A stretch of 64,000 nucleotides of DNA from Pararhizobium capsulatum DSM 1112 (GTDB taxonomy: Bacteria > Pseudomonadota > Alphaproteobacteria > Rhizobiales > Rhizobiaceae): contig NZ_JAUSVF010000001.1 in NCBI RefSeq assembly GCF_030814475.1, forward strand, positions 3,877,001 to 3,941,000. The letters are read 5' to 3'. The stretch's first letter is position 1, and every line of letters begins with the position of its first letter. The notes under the pieces were generated by a model. The model ran no database searches. It was not told the origin of the DNA and was given only the letters and a program-made list of their open reading frames with translations. Below, piece after piece: positions 18,294-28,180 of this stretch. The translations under genes and the position numbers were made by a program.

Positions 18294-18322
18294 TTGACGC
18301 GCCAAGCTTCTCTGACTATAGA
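18294..18322 (+). promoter_or_regulatory. Sigma70-type promoter of rpmB
   Basis: TTGACG (18294-18299) and TATAGA (18317-18322) are 17 bases apart, close to the vegetative consensus and with ideal spacing. Transcription would begin near 18329 and give an untranslated leader of about 87 bases before rpmB. It lies in the 337-bp region between the divergent DUF3108 gene and rpmB, which otherwise holds no gene that I can see. Confidence 0.7.
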
Positions 18323-18415
18323 ACCGCAACTTTCCAATCATGGCCAGTGGGAATGCGGCCTGGGCTCTAGGCCCGCAAACGCATTGTACGACGGCGAAAA
18401 GAAAATAGGTGCACA

Positions 18416-18706
18416 ATGTCCCGTAGTTGCGAATTGACCGGCAAGGGCGTCCAGTCGGGCAACAATGTCAGCCACGCTAACAACAAGACCAAGCGCAAGT
18501 TCCTTCCGAACCTGTGCAACGTCACGCTGATTTCCGACGCGCTCGGCCAGCGTTATCGTCTGCGCGTTTCGGCTGCGGCCCTGCGCTCGGTCGAACACCG
18601 TGGCGGCCTTGATGCCTTCCTGCTGAAGTCCTCTGAAAACGAACTGTCCATGCGCGCTCGTCTGCTGCGCCGCCAGATCGCCAAGAAGACCGCAGAAGCC
18701 GCTTAA
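18416..18706 (+). CDS. rpmB: 50S ribosomal protein L28
   Basis: This large-subunit ribosomal protein has 96 residues, the usual length in alphaproteobacteria. The N-terminus [20 protein letters not shown] is the L28 signature, followed by [11 protein letters not shown] and a basic C-terminus. No zinc-binding cysteine pairs are present, so it is the zinc-free form. It has its own strong promoter upstream and a rho-independent terminator 22 bp downstream, so it appears monocistronic. Confidence 0.98.
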   Translation: MSRSCELTGKGVQSGNNVSHANNKTKRKFLPNLCNVTLISDALGQRYRLRVSAAALRSVEHRGGLDAFLLKSSENELSMRARLLRRQIAKKTAEAA

Positions 18707-18727
18707 TCGGCTCTATCCGGTTTGAAC

Positions 18728-18761
18728 AAAAAGGCTTGCCTTTCAGGAGGCGAGCCTTTTT
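18728..18761 (+). terminator. Rho-independent terminator after rpmB
   Basis: AGGCTTGCC and GGCGAGCCT form a nine-pair stem (one G-U pair) with an eight-base loop. It is preceded by a run of A and followed by five T. It starts 22 bp after the rpmB stop. Confidence 0.9.
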
Positions 18762-18845
18762 CGTGTGACCGCTTTACTTTCATCCGCGTGCGGACTTCCG
18801 CAGGCGACCGTCCCTCCAACTGGTGGCATACCCCAGGATAAAAAA

Positions 18846-19490
18846 ATGCTTCAAGCACGCACGTTTGCACTTTATGTCGCGATGATGACCCTCGTGGTCA
18901 TCGCCTCCAACATTCTCGTCCAGTACCCGCTCCCCGGCAGCATCGCCGGCATGCAGCTCGGCGATCTCCTGACCTGGGGCGCCTTCAGCTACCCCATCGC
19001 CTTCCTCGTCACCGACCTTACAAACCGCCAGTTCGGCCCGGCCATTGCACGCCGCGTCGTGATTGCCGGCTTTGTCGTGGCCATCGGCTTCTCGATCTTC
19101 CTCGCCACACCGCGCATCGCCATCGCCTCCGGCTCGGCCTTCCTGCTTGGCCAGTTCCTGGATATCTCGGTGTTCAACCGCCTGCGTCGTCAGAGCTGGT
19201 GGCGTGCGCCGCTGATCGGCTCGCTGGTTGGCTCGCTTCTTGACACAGCGATCTTCTTCTCGTTTGCCTTTGCGCCGTTCTTCGTGATCTTCGGGCCTAA
19301 CGATCCCTTCGCGCTGGATAACGCGCCGATCCTCGGCCTTCTTTCCGCAGAGGCGCCTCGCTGGATCTCCTGGGCGCTGGGTGACCTCAGCGTCAAGATC
19401 ACCGTCGGCCTGGTGATGCTCCTGCCCTACGGCGCACTGATGAGCGTGATCAAGCCGATGCCGGGCCTGAAGGCTTCCGCACAGGGTTGA
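18846..19490 (+). CDS. yhhQ: Queuosine precursor transporter (YhhQ/VUT family)
   Basis: It probably imports a queuosine precursor (preQ0 or preQ1) across the inner membrane. The 214 residues hold about six membrane segments and the family motifs AFSYPIAFLVTDLTNRQFGP, FLLGQFLDISVFNRLR (the QFxDxxxF pattern) and GSLLDTAIFFSFAF. The ATG at 18846 gives the family's normal start (MLQARTFALYVAMM). The frame is open earlier, but that stretch overlaps the leader right after the rpmB terminator. It is transcribed separately from rpmB. A small stem-loop lies just before the start codon. Confidence 0.9.
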   Translation: MLQARTFALYVAMMTLVVIASNILVQYPLPGSIAGMQLGDLLTWGAFSYPIAFLVTDLTNRQFGPAIARRVVIAGFVVAIGFSIFLATPRIAIASGSAFLLGQFLDISVFNRLRRQSWWRAPLIGSLVGSLLDTAIFFSFAFAPFFVIFGPNDPFALDNAPILGLLSAEAPRWISWALGDLSVKITVGLVMLLPYGALMSVIKPMPGLKASAQG

Positions 19491-19533
19491 TACATTGAAG
19501 GACGCCGCTGGCGCCCTTTCTTTGTTCAGGCAA

Positions 19534-20565
19534 TTACTGCTTCAGTCGGAATTCCAGCATCAGGTTTCGTTCCAGAATCGAGTGATTGTCATCGGAAACG
19601 AGGATGATGCGGATGTCGCCATCCGGCATGATGACGATATCCAGCCCTTCCATATTGTCGATCTGATTACCCATGTCGGCCTGCATCAGCACCTCGCCTT
19701 TGGCAACAGCCCCCGGGCGAATCTCGCTGCCTGGAATGCGGCGGATCTGCATGCCGATCCCCTGCGAGAAGCTGAAGCGGCGTTCTAGCAGAAGAAGATC
19801 GCCATTCGGCAGGAAGGCGCCATCCGTCACGGCAAAGGGCGCCTTGTGGATAACGCCGAAGGTACCCTTCAGCGGGCCATCGAGGATGGCGGCAAAGAGG
19901 TGATTGTTCCTGTCGAAGCTCGCCTCCGTCACGATGACGGCCGCGCCCCCGAGCGGGCTTGACAACGGGGCAACCGCAAGCGTTTCCAGCGAGCGGTTAT
20001 CGCGAAGCTGCTTTACCGGGAGCAGAAGCGGCAGGCTGCGCAGCGGCTTTGCCTGCGAGAAGCCCGGGTCGGGATAGGCATCCACGCGGTGCAGGCCCTC
20101 ACAGCTCACCAGAACTTCACCGTTACGAAAGGCAAGGCCCTCGGCATCCATGCGGCTCTTGACCTGCTCTGAGCGACCATTCTTGTCCATCATCGAGGTG
20201 GCCGTCAGGTCTTTGACCCCACTGAGCTTGCCATTGGCATCGCGAACAATCCTGCCCTCCAGCCAGTGGCCCGTATCCATGACCGCAACGAAGGACTGGT
20301 GGTCCGGACGGAACCGGATCGAGGAGATGGCGCCCAGCAGGGCGTTGGAAGACGACATCTCGATGCCGCCGATGAACTCCAGCTTGCCAAAGACCGTGTC
20401 GTCCGAGCCTATCTTGAAATTGGTAATCTGGCGGCTTTCGACCGGTACGACCTCCTGCGGAGGAAGGGGATCGGCGTACGTGAAAGACGCCGACTGCAAC
20501 AGCAGCGCGGCACAAAGGGCAATCGACGTCGCTCTCAAATGAAAGTCCTTCCGGCAAGCGGGCAT
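19534..20565 (-). CDS. Esterase-like activity of phytase family protein, exported
   Basis: This secreted protein has 343 residues, with a signal peptide of about 31 residues (ATSIALCAALLLQSASFTYA). The body matches the phytase-like beta-propeller family (PF13449): FGKLEFIGGIEMSS near residue 60, SIRFRPDHQSFVAVMDTGHW, SRMDAEGLAFRNGEVLVSCEG and the C-terminal QIDNMEGLDIVIMPDGDIRIILVSDDN. Despite the name, catalytic activity of this family is not well established, so a role in phosphate metabolism is only a possibility. It lies alone, convergent with the transporter gene and 106 bp beyond the end of cobT. Confidence 0.82.
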   Translation of the reverse strand: MPACRKDFHLRATSIALCAALLLQSASFTYADPLPPQEVVPVESRQITNFKIGSDDTVFGKLEFIGGIEMSSSNALLGAISSIRFRPDHQSFVAVMDTGHWLEGRIVRDANGKLSGVKDLTATSMMDKNGRSEQVKSRMDAEGLAFRNGEVLVSCEGLHRVDAYPDPGFSQAKPLRSLPLLLPVKQLRDNRSLETLAVAPLSSPLGGAAVIVTEASFDRNNHLFAAILDGPLKGTFGVIHKAPFAVTDGAFLPNGDLLLLERRFSFSQGIGMQIRRIPGSEIRPGAVAKGEVLMQADMGNQIDNMEGLDIVIMPDGDIRIILVSDDNHSILERNLMLEFRLKQ

Positions 20566-20629
20566 TAAAATATCAGAAGCGATTTCAGGAAAATAAGCAG
20601 GTTTGCAGTCGCATCAAAACAATGAGATG

Positions 20630-20659
20630 AAAAAAGCTGCCTGGGTTTCCCAAGGCAGC
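20630..20659 (-). terminator. Rho-independent terminator after cobT
   Basis: On the minus strand GCTGCCT pairs with AGGCAGC, extended inward by three G-C pairs, and is followed by a run of six T. It lies 12 bp beyond the cobT stop and should end the dnaJ-cobS-cobT transcript. Confidence 0.85.
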
Positions 20660-20671
20660 CTCTGTTGAAAA

Positions 20672-22576
20672 TCAGCCTGTCCGGCGCATCGCACCGGCCG
20701 ACCGGCGCCGCGTGCTTTCATCGTCGAAGAGCGAGGCAAGCTGCTCGGTCATCGCACCGGCCAACTCGTCAGCATCGACGATGGTGACGGCGCGGCGGTA
20801 GTAGCGCGTCACATCGTGGCCGATGCCAATCGCCAAGAGTTCGACCGGCGAGCGTGTCTCGATCTGTTCGATGACAGCGCGCAGGTGCCGCTCCAGATAG
20901 TTGCCGGGGTTTACCGACAGGGTCGAATCATCGACCGGCGCACCATCGGAGATCATCATCAGGATACGACGCTGCTCGGGGCGACCGAGCAGGCGATTGT
21001 GCGCCCAGATCAGCGCCTCGCCGTCGATGTTTTCCTTGAGCAGGCCCTCACGCATCATCAGGCCGAGATTGCGCCGGGCACGGCGCCACGGAGCGTCGGC
21101 CGACTTGTAAATGATGTGGCGCAGGTCGTTGAGGCGGCCGGGTGCCTGCGGCTTGCCGCTTGCCAGCCATTTTTCACGCGCCTGCCCACCCTTCCAGGCC
21201 TTGGTGGTAAAGCCGAGGATCTCGACCTTGACGCCGCAGCGCTCCAGCGTGCGCGCCAGGATATCGGCGCAGGTGGCGGCAACGGTGATCGGACGCCCAC
21301 GCATGGAGCCGGAATTGTCGATCAGCAGCGTCACCACCGTATCGCGGAAATTGGTATCCTTTTCCCGCTTGAAGGAGAGCGGCTGCATCGGGTCGATGAT
21401 CATGCGCGTCAACCGCGCCGAATCGAGGTAACCCTCTTCGAGGTCGAATTCCCACGAGCGGTTCTGCTGCGCCATCAGGCGGCGCTGCAGCCGGTTGGCG
21501 AGACGACCGACGGCGCCCTGCAAATGGGCAAGCTGCTTGTCCAGGAAGGCGCGAAGGCGATCGAGCTCCGCTTCGTCGCAAAGCTCTTCGGACGAGGTTG
21601 TCTCGTCAAACTCCTCGGTGAAGATTGCGTAGTCGACCTTCTCGTTGAAGTCGTCGAAGGGCGTTGCCGGGCGTTTGACTTCGCCGGGGGTCTCGCTGTC
21701 GTCCTCTCCATCATCGGACATTTCGTCCTCGGAGATTTCGGCACCGTCCATCTCGCCTTCTTCCATCTGCTCTTCGGCAGACTGGTTTTCCTCGGCGGGG
21801 GCGGCTTCGTCGCCGGCATCCTCATCGGAGCTGTTTTCGTCCTGCTCCTGGCTGCGCGGCTGGTCTTCGTCCGTCTGGGTGTCCTGATCGTCCGGCTCGA
21901 TGTCATCGTCGCCGTATTTTTCCGCCACATCCATCGCGGTCAGCATGTCGCGAACGACGCGGCTGAAAGCCTGCTGGTCGTTGACAACAGCAGAGAGGTT
22001 CGTGAAATCGCCGGCAGTCTTTTCCTCGATGAAATCGCGCCAGAGATCGACGACCTTGCCGGCGTTCGACGGGGCGCGGCGGCCGGTCAGCTTTTCGCGC
22101 ACGAGAAGCGCCAGTGCCTCGGCAAGCGGCGCATCGGCCTGACGGTCGATCGCGGCAAAGTTCGATTTCGAATATTTCTCCTCGAGCATCGAGGAGAGAT
22201 TTTCGGCAACACCTTCCATGCGGATCGCGCCGATTGCCTCGACACGAGCCTGCTCGACTGCGTCAAAGATGACACGGGCATCCGCACCCTGCGGTGACAT
22301 GGTCGCGTGAATGCGATTGTCATGGCAGGCCTTGCGCAGCGCCATAGCGTCGCCAAGTCCGCGGGTGACCGCAAGTTCGTGGCGCGTCGGGCGCTTGGAG
22401 ATTTCCGGCAGGCGGATGCGCTCGCCGGCAAGGCCGGGGCGCTCGTTGGCAAACACCACCTCGACCTCGGCATCGCCCGCGATGGCGCGGACGCAGCCGG
22501 TCAGGGCCCGGCGGAACGGTTCGACATCGACAGTTCCGGTCGGCCTGGCTTTTGAATTGTCGCCCCGCCCCGCCAT
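20672..22576 (-). CDS. cobT: Cobaltochelatase subunit CobT
   Basis: This is a subunit of the aerobic CobNST complex, which inserts cobalt into hydrogenobyrinic acid a,c-diamide with ATP during B12 synthesis. Of 634 residues, the N-terminal third is conserved ([16 protein letters not shown]). A very acidic middle stretch of about 100 residues is rich in Asp, Glu and Gln. The C-terminal von Willebrand A domain has the MIDAS motif [10 protein letters not shown]. The gene starts three bases after the cobS stop. A terminator follows the stop. Confidence 0.96.
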   Translation of the reverse strand: MAGRGDNSKARPTGTVDVEPFRRALTGCVRAIAGDAEVEVVFANERPGLAGERIRLPEISKRPTRHELAVTRGLGDAMALRKACHDNRIHATMSPQGADARVIFDAVEQARVEAIGAIRMEGVAENLSSMLEEKYSKSNFAAIDRQADAPLAEALALLVREKLTGRRAPSNAGKVVDLWRDFIEEKTAGDFTNLSAVVNDQQAFSRVVRDMLTAMDVAEKYGDDDIEPDDQDTQTDEDQPRSQEQDENSSDEDAGDEAAPAEENQSAEEQMEEGEMDGAEISEDEMSDDGEDDSETPGEVKRPATPFDDFNEKVDYAIFTEEFDETTSSEELCDEAELDRLRAFLDKQLAHLQGAVGRLANRLQRRLMAQQNRSWEFDLEEGYLDSARLTRMIIDPMQPLSFKREKDTNFRDTVVTLLIDNSGSMRGRPITVAATCADILARTLERCGVKVEILGFTTKAWKGGQAREKWLASGKPQAPGRLNDLRHIIYKSADAPWRRARRNLGLMMREGLLKENIDGEALIWAHNRLLGRPEQRRILMMISDGAPVDDSTLSVNPGNYLERHLRAVIEQIETRSPVELLAIGIGHDVTRYYRRAVTIVDADELAGAMTEQLASLFDDESTRRRSAGAMRRTG

Positions 22577-22579
22577 GGA

Positions 22580-23575
22580 TCAGGCCGTGGCTTCGAGCAC
22601 GATGTTGGCGGCACTTTCCTTCAGCTCGACACCAAAGGCGCGCTGATAGTGCTCGGCCACGAGCGCACGCTCGAGTTCGTCGCACTTGTTGAGGAAGGTG
22701 ACACGGAACGCAAAGGCGATATCACCGAAGATATAGGCGTTTTCGGCCCAGGTGATCACCGTACGCGGGCTCATGACGGTCGACAGATCGCCGTTGATGA
22801 AGGAGGCGCGGGTGAGATCCGCCACGCGCACCATCTTCGACACCGTGTCGCGGCCGCGGGCCTGCGTGAAGCCCTTGACCTTGGCGGCAACGATATCGAC
22901 TTCGTTGTCATGCGGCAGGTAGTTCAGCGTGGTGACGATCGACCAGCGGTCCATCTGCGCCTGGTTGATCTGCTGCGTGCCGTGATAGAGGCCGGTCGTA
23001 TCGCCGAGGCCGACGGTATTTGCGGTTGCAAACAGGCGGAATGCCGGGTGAGGACGGATGACGCGGCTCTGGTCGAGCAACGTCAGGCGGCCGGATGATT
23101 CGAGCACGCGCTGGATGACGAACATCACGTCCGGCCGGCCGGCATCATATTCGTCGAAAACGAGAGCGACATTGTGCTGGTAGGCCCAGGGCAGGATGCC
23201 GTCCTTGAACTCGGTGACCTGCATGCCGTCCTTGACGACGATCGCATCCTTGCCGACGAGATCGATACGGCTGACATGGCTGTCGAGGTTGACGCGCACG
23301 CAGGGCCAATTCAGGCGCGCTGCGACCTGTTCGATATGGGTGGACTTGCCGGTGCCGTGATAGCCGGAGACCATGACGCGGCGGTTGTGGGCAAAGCCCG
23401 CGAGAATGGCGAGCGTGGTTTCGCGATCGAAGAGATAATCCGGGTCCGCATCCGGCACGTAGGCATCGGCCTTGGAATAGGCCGGCACGCGCAGGTCGCT
23501 ATCGATGCCGAAGGCTTCCCGGACGGAAACGGTCGTATCGGGAAGATTGGAAATATCGAGGTCTACCTTGCTCAT
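22580..23575 (-). CDS. cobS: Cobaltochelatase subunit CobS
   Basis: This AAA+ ATPase pairs with CobT to drive cobalt insertion by CobN. The 331 residues have Walker [10 protein letters not shown], Walker [14 protein letters not shown], sensor-type [11 protein letters not shown], and the conserved N-terminus [20 protein letters not shown]. Two ATGs are adjacent; I use 23575 because the GGAG site is five bases from it but only two from 23578. It sits between a J-domain gene (77 bp upstream) and cobT (3 bp downstream), the standard rhizobial operon. No cobN lies in the window. Confidence 0.96.
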   Translation of the reverse strand: MSKVDLDISNLPDTTVSVREAFGIDSDLRVPAYSKADAYVPDADPDYLFDRETTLAILAGFAHNRRVMVSGYHGTGKSTHIEQVAARLNWPCVRVNLDSHVSRIDLVGKDAIVVKDGMQVTEFKDGILPWAYQHNVALVFDEYDAGRPDVMFVIQRVLESSGRLTLLDQSRVIRPHPAFRLFATANTVGLGDTTGLYHGTQQINQAQMDRWSIVTTLNYLPHDNEVDIVAAKVKGFTQARGRDTVSKMVRVADLTRASFINGDLSTVMSPRTVITWAENAYIFGDIAFAFRVTFLNKCDELERALVAEHYQRAFGVELKESAANIVLEATA

Positions 23576-23652
23576 CATGTCTCCAGCACGGAAACATCAG
23601 GGCGTTCCCGTATATCGTCTTCAAAATGTCGCGACTGTATTAGAACGGGTTC

Positions 23653-24282
23653 CTAGCAGAAGCCAGCCTGTTTTAACAATTGGTAAGCCTGGATAACCGC
23701 GCGAAAACGCTCTTCGGAACCCCTGTCTCCGCCATTTGCGTCAGGGTGATGCTTTTTCACCAGCTCCTTGTAGGCCGCCTTGATCTCGGCGGCCGTCGCA
23801 TTCGCATGGACGCTGAGGGTCTCGAACGCCTTTGCCTCCAGTGTCTTCAGCTTGCGCTGGCGCGGCTCCTGCTTGGGCGCGCGGGCACGCGCCTGCTCTA
23901 CGAAGCCGAAGGGGTCACGCATGCGGGCCTGTGCACCGGCGGATCCGGAGCGCATCTGCGACTGGGTCGGCGCGTTCTTGGCATTCTTGTTGACGCCGAC
24001 GGTCCAGGTCGGGCGATGGCCGGTGAGCGCCTCCTTCTGGTAGCGGGCGATCTCGTTGTCGGAGAGGCCGGAGAAGTAATTGTAGCCCTTGTTGTATTCC
24101 TTCACATGCTCGAAGCAGAACATGAAGAACTCGTTTTCGGCATTGCGGCCGACCGGCGCGCGATGCACGCCGTTTTCCTCGCAGCCGTCCCACTGACAGA
24201 CAGGCGCCATAGGCTCCGGCTTCTGGGCTGCGCGGCGGCGACTGGTGCGTATCCCGTCGAAATATTTTGAATCGAGTTTCAT
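23653..24282 (-). CDS. J-domain (DnaJ-like) protein
   Basis: This protein has 209 residues with the J domain at the C-terminus, not the N-terminus. FETLSVHANATAAEIKAAY, LVKKHHPDANGG (with the HPD triad) and EERFRAVIQAYQLLKQAG run to residue 209. The N-terminal half carries a conserved CQWDGCEENG..RAP and FFMFCFEHVKEYNKGYNYF pattern with four cysteines that might bind a metal. It is the first gene of the dnaJ-cobS-cobT run and is divergent from bolA. It may recruit Hsp70, but partners are unknown. Confidence 0.9.
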   Translation of the reverse strand: MKLDSKYFDGIRTSRRRAAQKPEPMAPVCQWDGCEENGVHRAPVGRNAENEFFMFCFEHVKEYNKGYNYFSGLSDNEIARYQKEALTGHRPTWTVGVNKNAKNAPTQSQMRSGSAGAQARMRDPFGFVEQARARAPKQEPRQRKLKTLEAKAFETLSVHANATAAEIKAAYKELVKKHHPDANGGDRGSEERFRAVIQAYQLLKQAGFC

Positions 24283-24432
24283 GGCGCTAATTATGGGGTG
24301 TAGCTGGGATCACAACAAGAATTGACAAATGGGAATGTTGCAGGCTCTTTGCGACTATTTTGCACCGCGCAGGCATCCCGCCGGAGCGCAACGCGCAACC
24401 CTGCGGTAAAGCCAGAAGAACGGGGCCAAAAC

Positions 24433-24714
24433 ATGTCACTTCAGCAGTCTATCGAAACAAAACTGACCGAAGCTTTCGCTCCGGAACGATTGATCGTTTT
24501 GAATGAGAGCCACCTGCATGCGGGACATCAGGAAAGTTTTGACGGAAGCGGCGAAACCCATATGCGGGTCAGGATCGTTGCGAGCGTTTTTTCGGGCATG
24601 AGCCGGGTGGCCCGGCACCGGGCGATCAATGAACTGTTGAAGGCGGAACTGGATGCCGGGCTGCATGCGTTGGCGGTGGAGCCTGCGGCACCGGGTGAAG
24701 CGACGCGGTGGTGA
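24433..24714 (+). CDS. BolA family protein
   Basis: This small protein has 93 residues and the BolA fold: an N-terminal helix (SIETKLTEAFAPERLIVLNES), the conserved HLHAGHQ, then THMRVRIVASVFSGMSRVARHRAIN, which holds the helix-turn-helix-like element, and LHALAVEPAAPGE. BolA proteins bind monothiol glutaredoxins through an Fe-S cluster and influence iron control and the envelope. The ATG at 24433 starts the conserved domain; the frame stays open a further 37 codons without homology. It is divergent from the J-domain gene. Confidence 0.92.
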   Translation: MSLQQSIETKLTEAFAPERLIVLNESHLHAGHQESFDGSGETHMRVRIVASVFSGMSRVARHRAINELLKAELDAGLHALAVEPAAPGEATRW

Positions 24715-24774
24715 AGTTTTTCTTGCCGTTTTTTTGAGTTTTTGGCGTTTATCCCCCTCTGAACCCGCCCAAAA

Positions 24775-26082
24775 TCATTCCCCCGGAGGCACATCCTCCG
24801 CAGGCCTAATCCGCAATCGCGTAATCCGGTTCTTCACCCGTTTCATGACGATGAAGCGCTTGCCGTAGAAGGTGAAGGCCTGGCGTTCTTCCGGGATGCT
24901 GCGTGATTCGTGTATGACGAGGCCCGCGACGGTGGTGGCTTCCTCGTCAGGAAGCGACCAGTCGAGTGCGCGGTTCAAGTCACGGATCGGCACGCTGCCA
25001 TCAACGACGATCGAACCATCAGCTTCCGTGCGCACGCCCTGGATGGCGATGTCATGCTCGTCGGCGATATCACCGACGATCTCTTCCAGAATATCCTCCA
25101 GCGTCACCAGTCCCTGCATCTCGCCGTATTCGTCGACGACGATGGCGAAATGGACCTTGCGGCGCAGGAAGGCGTTGAGCTGGTCCTTGAGATTTGTCGT
25201 ATCGGGCACGAACCATGGCTTCTGCGCAATGCGGACGATATCGACGGTTTCAGGCGTAACGTCCGGTTCTGCGAGTGCCCGCAGGAGATCCTTGGCATGC
25301 AGAACGCCGATAATATTATCAGCCGTGCCGCGCCAGACGGGCATGCGTGTGTAGGAGCTATCAAGAACCGACCGCACCAACACTTCCGGCGCCTCGTCGG
25401 CGTTCAGCGCACGCATCAGCGTGCGGTGGATCATGATGTCGGAGACTTCGAGTTCGCCGAGATCGAGCACGCCACCCAGCCGGTCGCGATCGGCCTTTAC
25501 GAAAGAGCCTTCACGATGGAGGAAATCGACGGCGCCGCGCAGTTCTTCATGTGCGGTCAACATGGAAATCTCCCGCGAAAGACTGACGCCGAACAGGCCC
25601 AGGATGCGGCGTACGATACCGTTGACCAGGCTGGACACGGGACCAATGATCAGCACGACAAGCCTGACTGGCCGCGCAACCGCCAGGGCGAAGCGATCGG
25701 GCGCAGAAATGGCCCAGCTCTTCGGCAGCACTTCGGCGAAAACCACGAGAATTATAGTCATGCCGAGAGTTGCATACGCCACGCCTCTAGCCCCGAACAT
25801 CTGGAGCAAGACGCTGGTCGCGATCGAGGACGACAGAATGTTGGCGAGGTTATTTCCGATCAGAAGCGCCCCGATCAACCGGTCCCGACGCTGAATCAGT
25901 TGGGTCACAATGCCGGCGCGCTCGTCGCCATTGACTTCAAGGGTATGGATACGGGCGCGAGAAGCGGCGGTCAGCGCCGTCTCGGAGCCGGAAAAAAACG
26001 CCGACAGCCCGATCATGAGCACGATGATGGCGATGCTCACCCCATTATCTGCCAGAAATCCAGCGAACGCGTCGAGCATCAT
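24775..26082 (-). CDS. HlyC/CorC-type membrane protein (CNNM + CBS)
   Basis: This integral membrane protein has 435 residues, linked in the family to magnesium or cobalt homeostasis. It has an N-terminal CNNM (DUF21) domain with about four membrane segments and the motif [19 protein letters not shown], a CBS pair (about 210-340) with [12 protein letters not shown] and [28 protein letters not shown], and a C-terminal CorC_HlyC domain. Its start overlaps the aroB stop (ATGATG), so it is coupled to aroK-aroB. The old name hemolysin does not imply a toxin. Confidence 0.92.
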   Translation of the reverse strand: MMLDAFAGFLADNGVSIAIIVLMIGLSAFFSGSETALTAASRARIHTLEVNGDERAGIVTQLIQRRDRLIGALLIGNNLANILSSSIATSVLLQMFGARGVAYATLGMTIILVVFAEVLPKSWAISAPDRFALAVARPVRLVVLIIGPVSSLVNGIVRRILGLFGVSLSREISMLTAHEELRGAVDFLHREGSFVKADRDRLGGVLDLGELEVSDIMIHRTLMRALNADEAPEVLVRSVLDSSYTRMPVWRGTADNIIGVLHAKDLLRALAEPDVTPETVDIVRIAQKPWFVPDTTNLKDQLNAFLRRKVHFAIVVDEYGEMQGLVTLEDILEEIVGDIADEHDIAIQGVRTEADGSIVVDGSVPIRDLNRALDWSLPDEEATTVAGLVIHESRSIPEERQAFTFYGKRFIVMKRVKNRITRLRIRPAEDVPPGE

Positions 26083-27197
26083 GCCGGGTGTTTCTCCTTC
26101 AGGAACGAGAGCACTTCGGAGGCCGGAACGTCATCGGCGACGAAAGCCTCGCCAAGGCCGCGTGTGAGGATGAAGGTGAGCTTGCCGCCCTTGACCTTCT
26201 TGTCCTGGGCGATCGCATCCATCAGCACTTCAGCAGGCGGCAGGGTGCCGGGGATTTCATCCATCGACGTCGGAAGGCCGACGGTCTTCAGATGGCTCTC
26301 GACACGTTTTGCCACGTCCGGGCTTGCAAGGTTCATGCGCGACGAGAACTGGTGGGCAAGCACCATGCCGATCGACACGCCTTCGCCATGCACAAGCCGT
26401 GTACCGTCATAGGCGGTTGCGGCTTCCAGCGCATGGCCGAAGGTGTGGCCGAGATTGAGCAGCGCGCGCTGGCCGTTTTCCCGCTCGTCGGCGGCGACGA
26501 CATCGGCCTTGGCCTGGCAACTGATCGCGACAGCCTCGATGCGGGCATCGCCACCGGCAAAGACGGCCTGCCAGTTCTTTTCCAGCCATTCGAAGAAATC
26601 CGGCTTGTCGATCAGGCCATATTTGGCAACTTCCGCATAACCGGCGCGAAATTCACGCGGGCTTAGCGTATCGAGCACATCAGTATCGGCCAACACCAGA
26701 TCCGGCTGGTGGAAGACGCCGATGAGGTTCTTGCCATGGGGCGAATTGATGCCGGTCTTGCCGCCGACGGAGGAATCGACCTGCGCGAGAAGCGATGTCG
26801 GGATCTGGATGAAGCGCGAACCGCGCCGGACAATACCAGCAGCAAAGCCGGTGAGATCGCCGATGACGCCACCGCCAAGCGCGATGACAGCATCATTGCG
26901 CTCTATGCGCGCGCCGAGGATCGTTTCGCAGACGGGGATCAGATGCTCGAAGCTCTTGGTCTTCTCGCCGGCCGGCAGGATTGCGCTGACCGCCTCGATA
27001 CCGACGCTCGCCAAGCCATCCATAAGCGCGTCGAGATAAAGAGGGGCGACATTGTTGTCGGTAATCACGGCCATGCGACGGCCCTTGAGGCGCTTTGCAA
27101 TCTCGGTCGCGGCTGAAGCGATGAGGCCCGGGCCGATCAGGATATCATAGGAACGATCGCCAAGTTCGACGCGAACGGTACGGGGGGATGCGGTCAT
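26079..27197 (-). CDS. aroB: 3-dehydroquinate synthase
   Basis: This enzyme carries out the second step of the shikimate pathway, turning DAHP into 3-dehydroquinate with NAD+ and a divalent metal. The 372 residues contain the NAD-binding [52 protein letters not shown], and the metal-ligand stretch [12 protein letters not shown] with HGEGVSIGM. The ATG at 27197 gives the family's usual length; the open frame runs further back over aroK but without homology. It lies 11 bp after aroK. This is the biosynthetic enzyme, distinct from the catabolic cluster at 39896-48246. Confidence 0.97.
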   Translation of the reverse strand: MTASPRTVRVELGDRSYDILIGPGLIASAATEIAKRLKGRRMAVITDNNVAPLYLDALMDGLASVGIEAVSAILPAGEKTKSFEHLIPVCETILGARIERNDAVIALGGGVIGDLTGFAAGIVRRGSRFIQIPTSLLAQVDSSVGGKTGINSPHGKNLIGVFHQPDLVLADTDVLDTLSPREFRAGYAEVAKYGLIDKPDFFEWLEKNWQAVFAGGDARIEAVAISCQAKADVVAADERENGQRALLNLGHTFGHALEAATAYDGTRLVHGEGVSIGMVLAHQFSSRMNLASPDVAKRVESHLKTVGLPTSMDEIPGTLPPAEVLMDAIAQDKKVKGGKLTFILTRGLGEAFVADDVPASEVLSFLKEKHPA

Positions 27198-27208
27198 GCA
27201 ATCTACAC

Positions 27209-27787
27209 TCACTTCTTTTCGAGTGAGGCAAGCGCGGTCAGCACTTCCTCGACCATGATTTCCTTCTTCACGTCGCGAGACACAACGGTGAGATCGGCCT
27301 GTGCATAAATGGGATAACGGACATTCATCAGGTTCTGGAGCGTCTGCTTTGGGTTTTCCGTTTTCAACAGCGGCCGCGTATCCCGCTTGTTGACCCGTTC
27401 CCACAATACGTCGAGATCGGCGTTCAGCCAGAGCGACAGGCTGTTCTTCTTGATGTGCCGACGGGAGCGCTCATTGACGTAGGCGCCACCGCCGGTGGAG
27501 ACGACGCGCGGCCCGGAATTCAGCAGGCGCTTGATCACCCGTGCCTCCAGTGCACGGAACTCCTCCTCACCATAAGCTGCAAAAAGCTCTGATATGGTCA
27601 TGCGCGAGACACGCTCGATCTCGTGGTCGGAATCGACGAAGGGAATGCCAAGAACCTGCGCCGTCATCCGGCCGATGGCCGACTTGCCAGCGCCCATCAG
27701 ACCGACGAAAACCAGGTTGCGCCTGCCGAGAGCGGCCTTTGCCTTGACCAACAGCGCCTCTGAAACCGGTTCGATCACGTCGTTCAT
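27209..27787 (-). CDS. aroK: Shikimate kinase
   Basis: It phosphorylates shikimate with ATP. The 192 residues include Walker [13 protein letters not shown] (about 29-40), the shikimate-binding [35 protein letters not shown], and the lid region with RPLL. The first 20 residues are an extension before the nucleotide-binding fold, as in other rhizobia. It is the first gene of the aroK-aroB-corC run on the minus strand, and a Rhizobiales-type palindromic repeat lies upstream. Confidence 0.96.
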   Translation of the reverse strand: MNDVIEPVSEALLVKAKAALGRRNLVFVGLMGAGKSAIGRMTAQVLGIPFVDSDHEIERVSRMTISELFAAYGEEEFRALEARVIKRLLNSGPRVVSTGGGAYVNERSRRHIKKNSLSLWLNADLDVLWERVNKRDTRPLLKTENPKQTLQNLMNVRYPIYAQADLTVVSRDVKKEIMVEEVLTALASLEKK

Positions 27788-27920
27788 AAAGTCACACTTC
27801 CCCGTTCCGCTCCGGTATCGACAAAACGACGGAAAGCGTCAAGGGATTGGGCTGTGAGAAAGGTGGCCCCAAGCGCCTTCTTCTTGCACTTCCAAACCTG
27901 CATGATCATATAGACCGCGT

Positions 27921-28016
27921 ACCTAAAGCGCGTCGCGATCCTCCAGATGCGCTTTAGGTCTTTGTTTTTGCGCATGCCGTTATCGCAAAACCGCTGCACA
28001 CTTTTGCGCGACATGC
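27921..28016. repeat. Palindromic intergenic repeat of Rhizobiales type
   Basis: There are two nested hairpins in tandem. ACCTAAAGCGC (27921-27931) pairs perfectly with GCGCTTTAGGT (27949-27959). Then GCATGCCG...CGCAAAA (from 27972) pairs imperfectly with TTTTGCG...CATGC (ending 28016) around an AACCGCTGCACA centre. This composition is familiar from dispersed repeats in Rhizobium genomes. It lies between divergent aroK and the 49-residue membrane protein gene. Confidence 0.7.
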
Positions 28017-28030
28017 TTCAGGAGTTGAAA

Positions 28031-28180
28031 ATGCCCAGCCTGTTCCGCTTCCTGTTCATTTGCGCGGTCATTGCGGGCGTCATCTATGGAACCATGCTGG
28101 CCCTCGTGACCTTCGTAAACCCCGTGGAACGGGACGTGACCATCCGCATTCCCTCCGAACGGATCAACAAGCCCCAATGA
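28031..28180 (+). CDS. Small single-pass membrane protein upstream of xerD
   Basis: This 49-residue protein has one membrane helix (about [22 protein letters not shown]) and then a short polar tail with [21 protein letters not shown] lies six bases before the ATG. Its TGA overlaps the ATG of xerD (ATGA), so it is translationally coupled to the recombinase. I recall similar short proteins ahead of rhizobial xerD, but I do not know a function. Confidence 0.78.
   Translation: MPSLFRFLFICAVIAGVIYGTMLALVTFVNPVERDVTIRIPSERINKPQ

Noticed and set aside
20816..22297. Open frame of 493 codons antisense to cobT
   Set aside because: It mirrors the CobT coding frame; the acidic CobT middle produces the hydrophobic appearance. 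CobT has a full VWA domain.
24910..26412. 500-codon frame antisense to the CorC-type gene
   Set aside because: It crosses into the aroB antisense region and resembles no protein; both minus-strand genes are certain.
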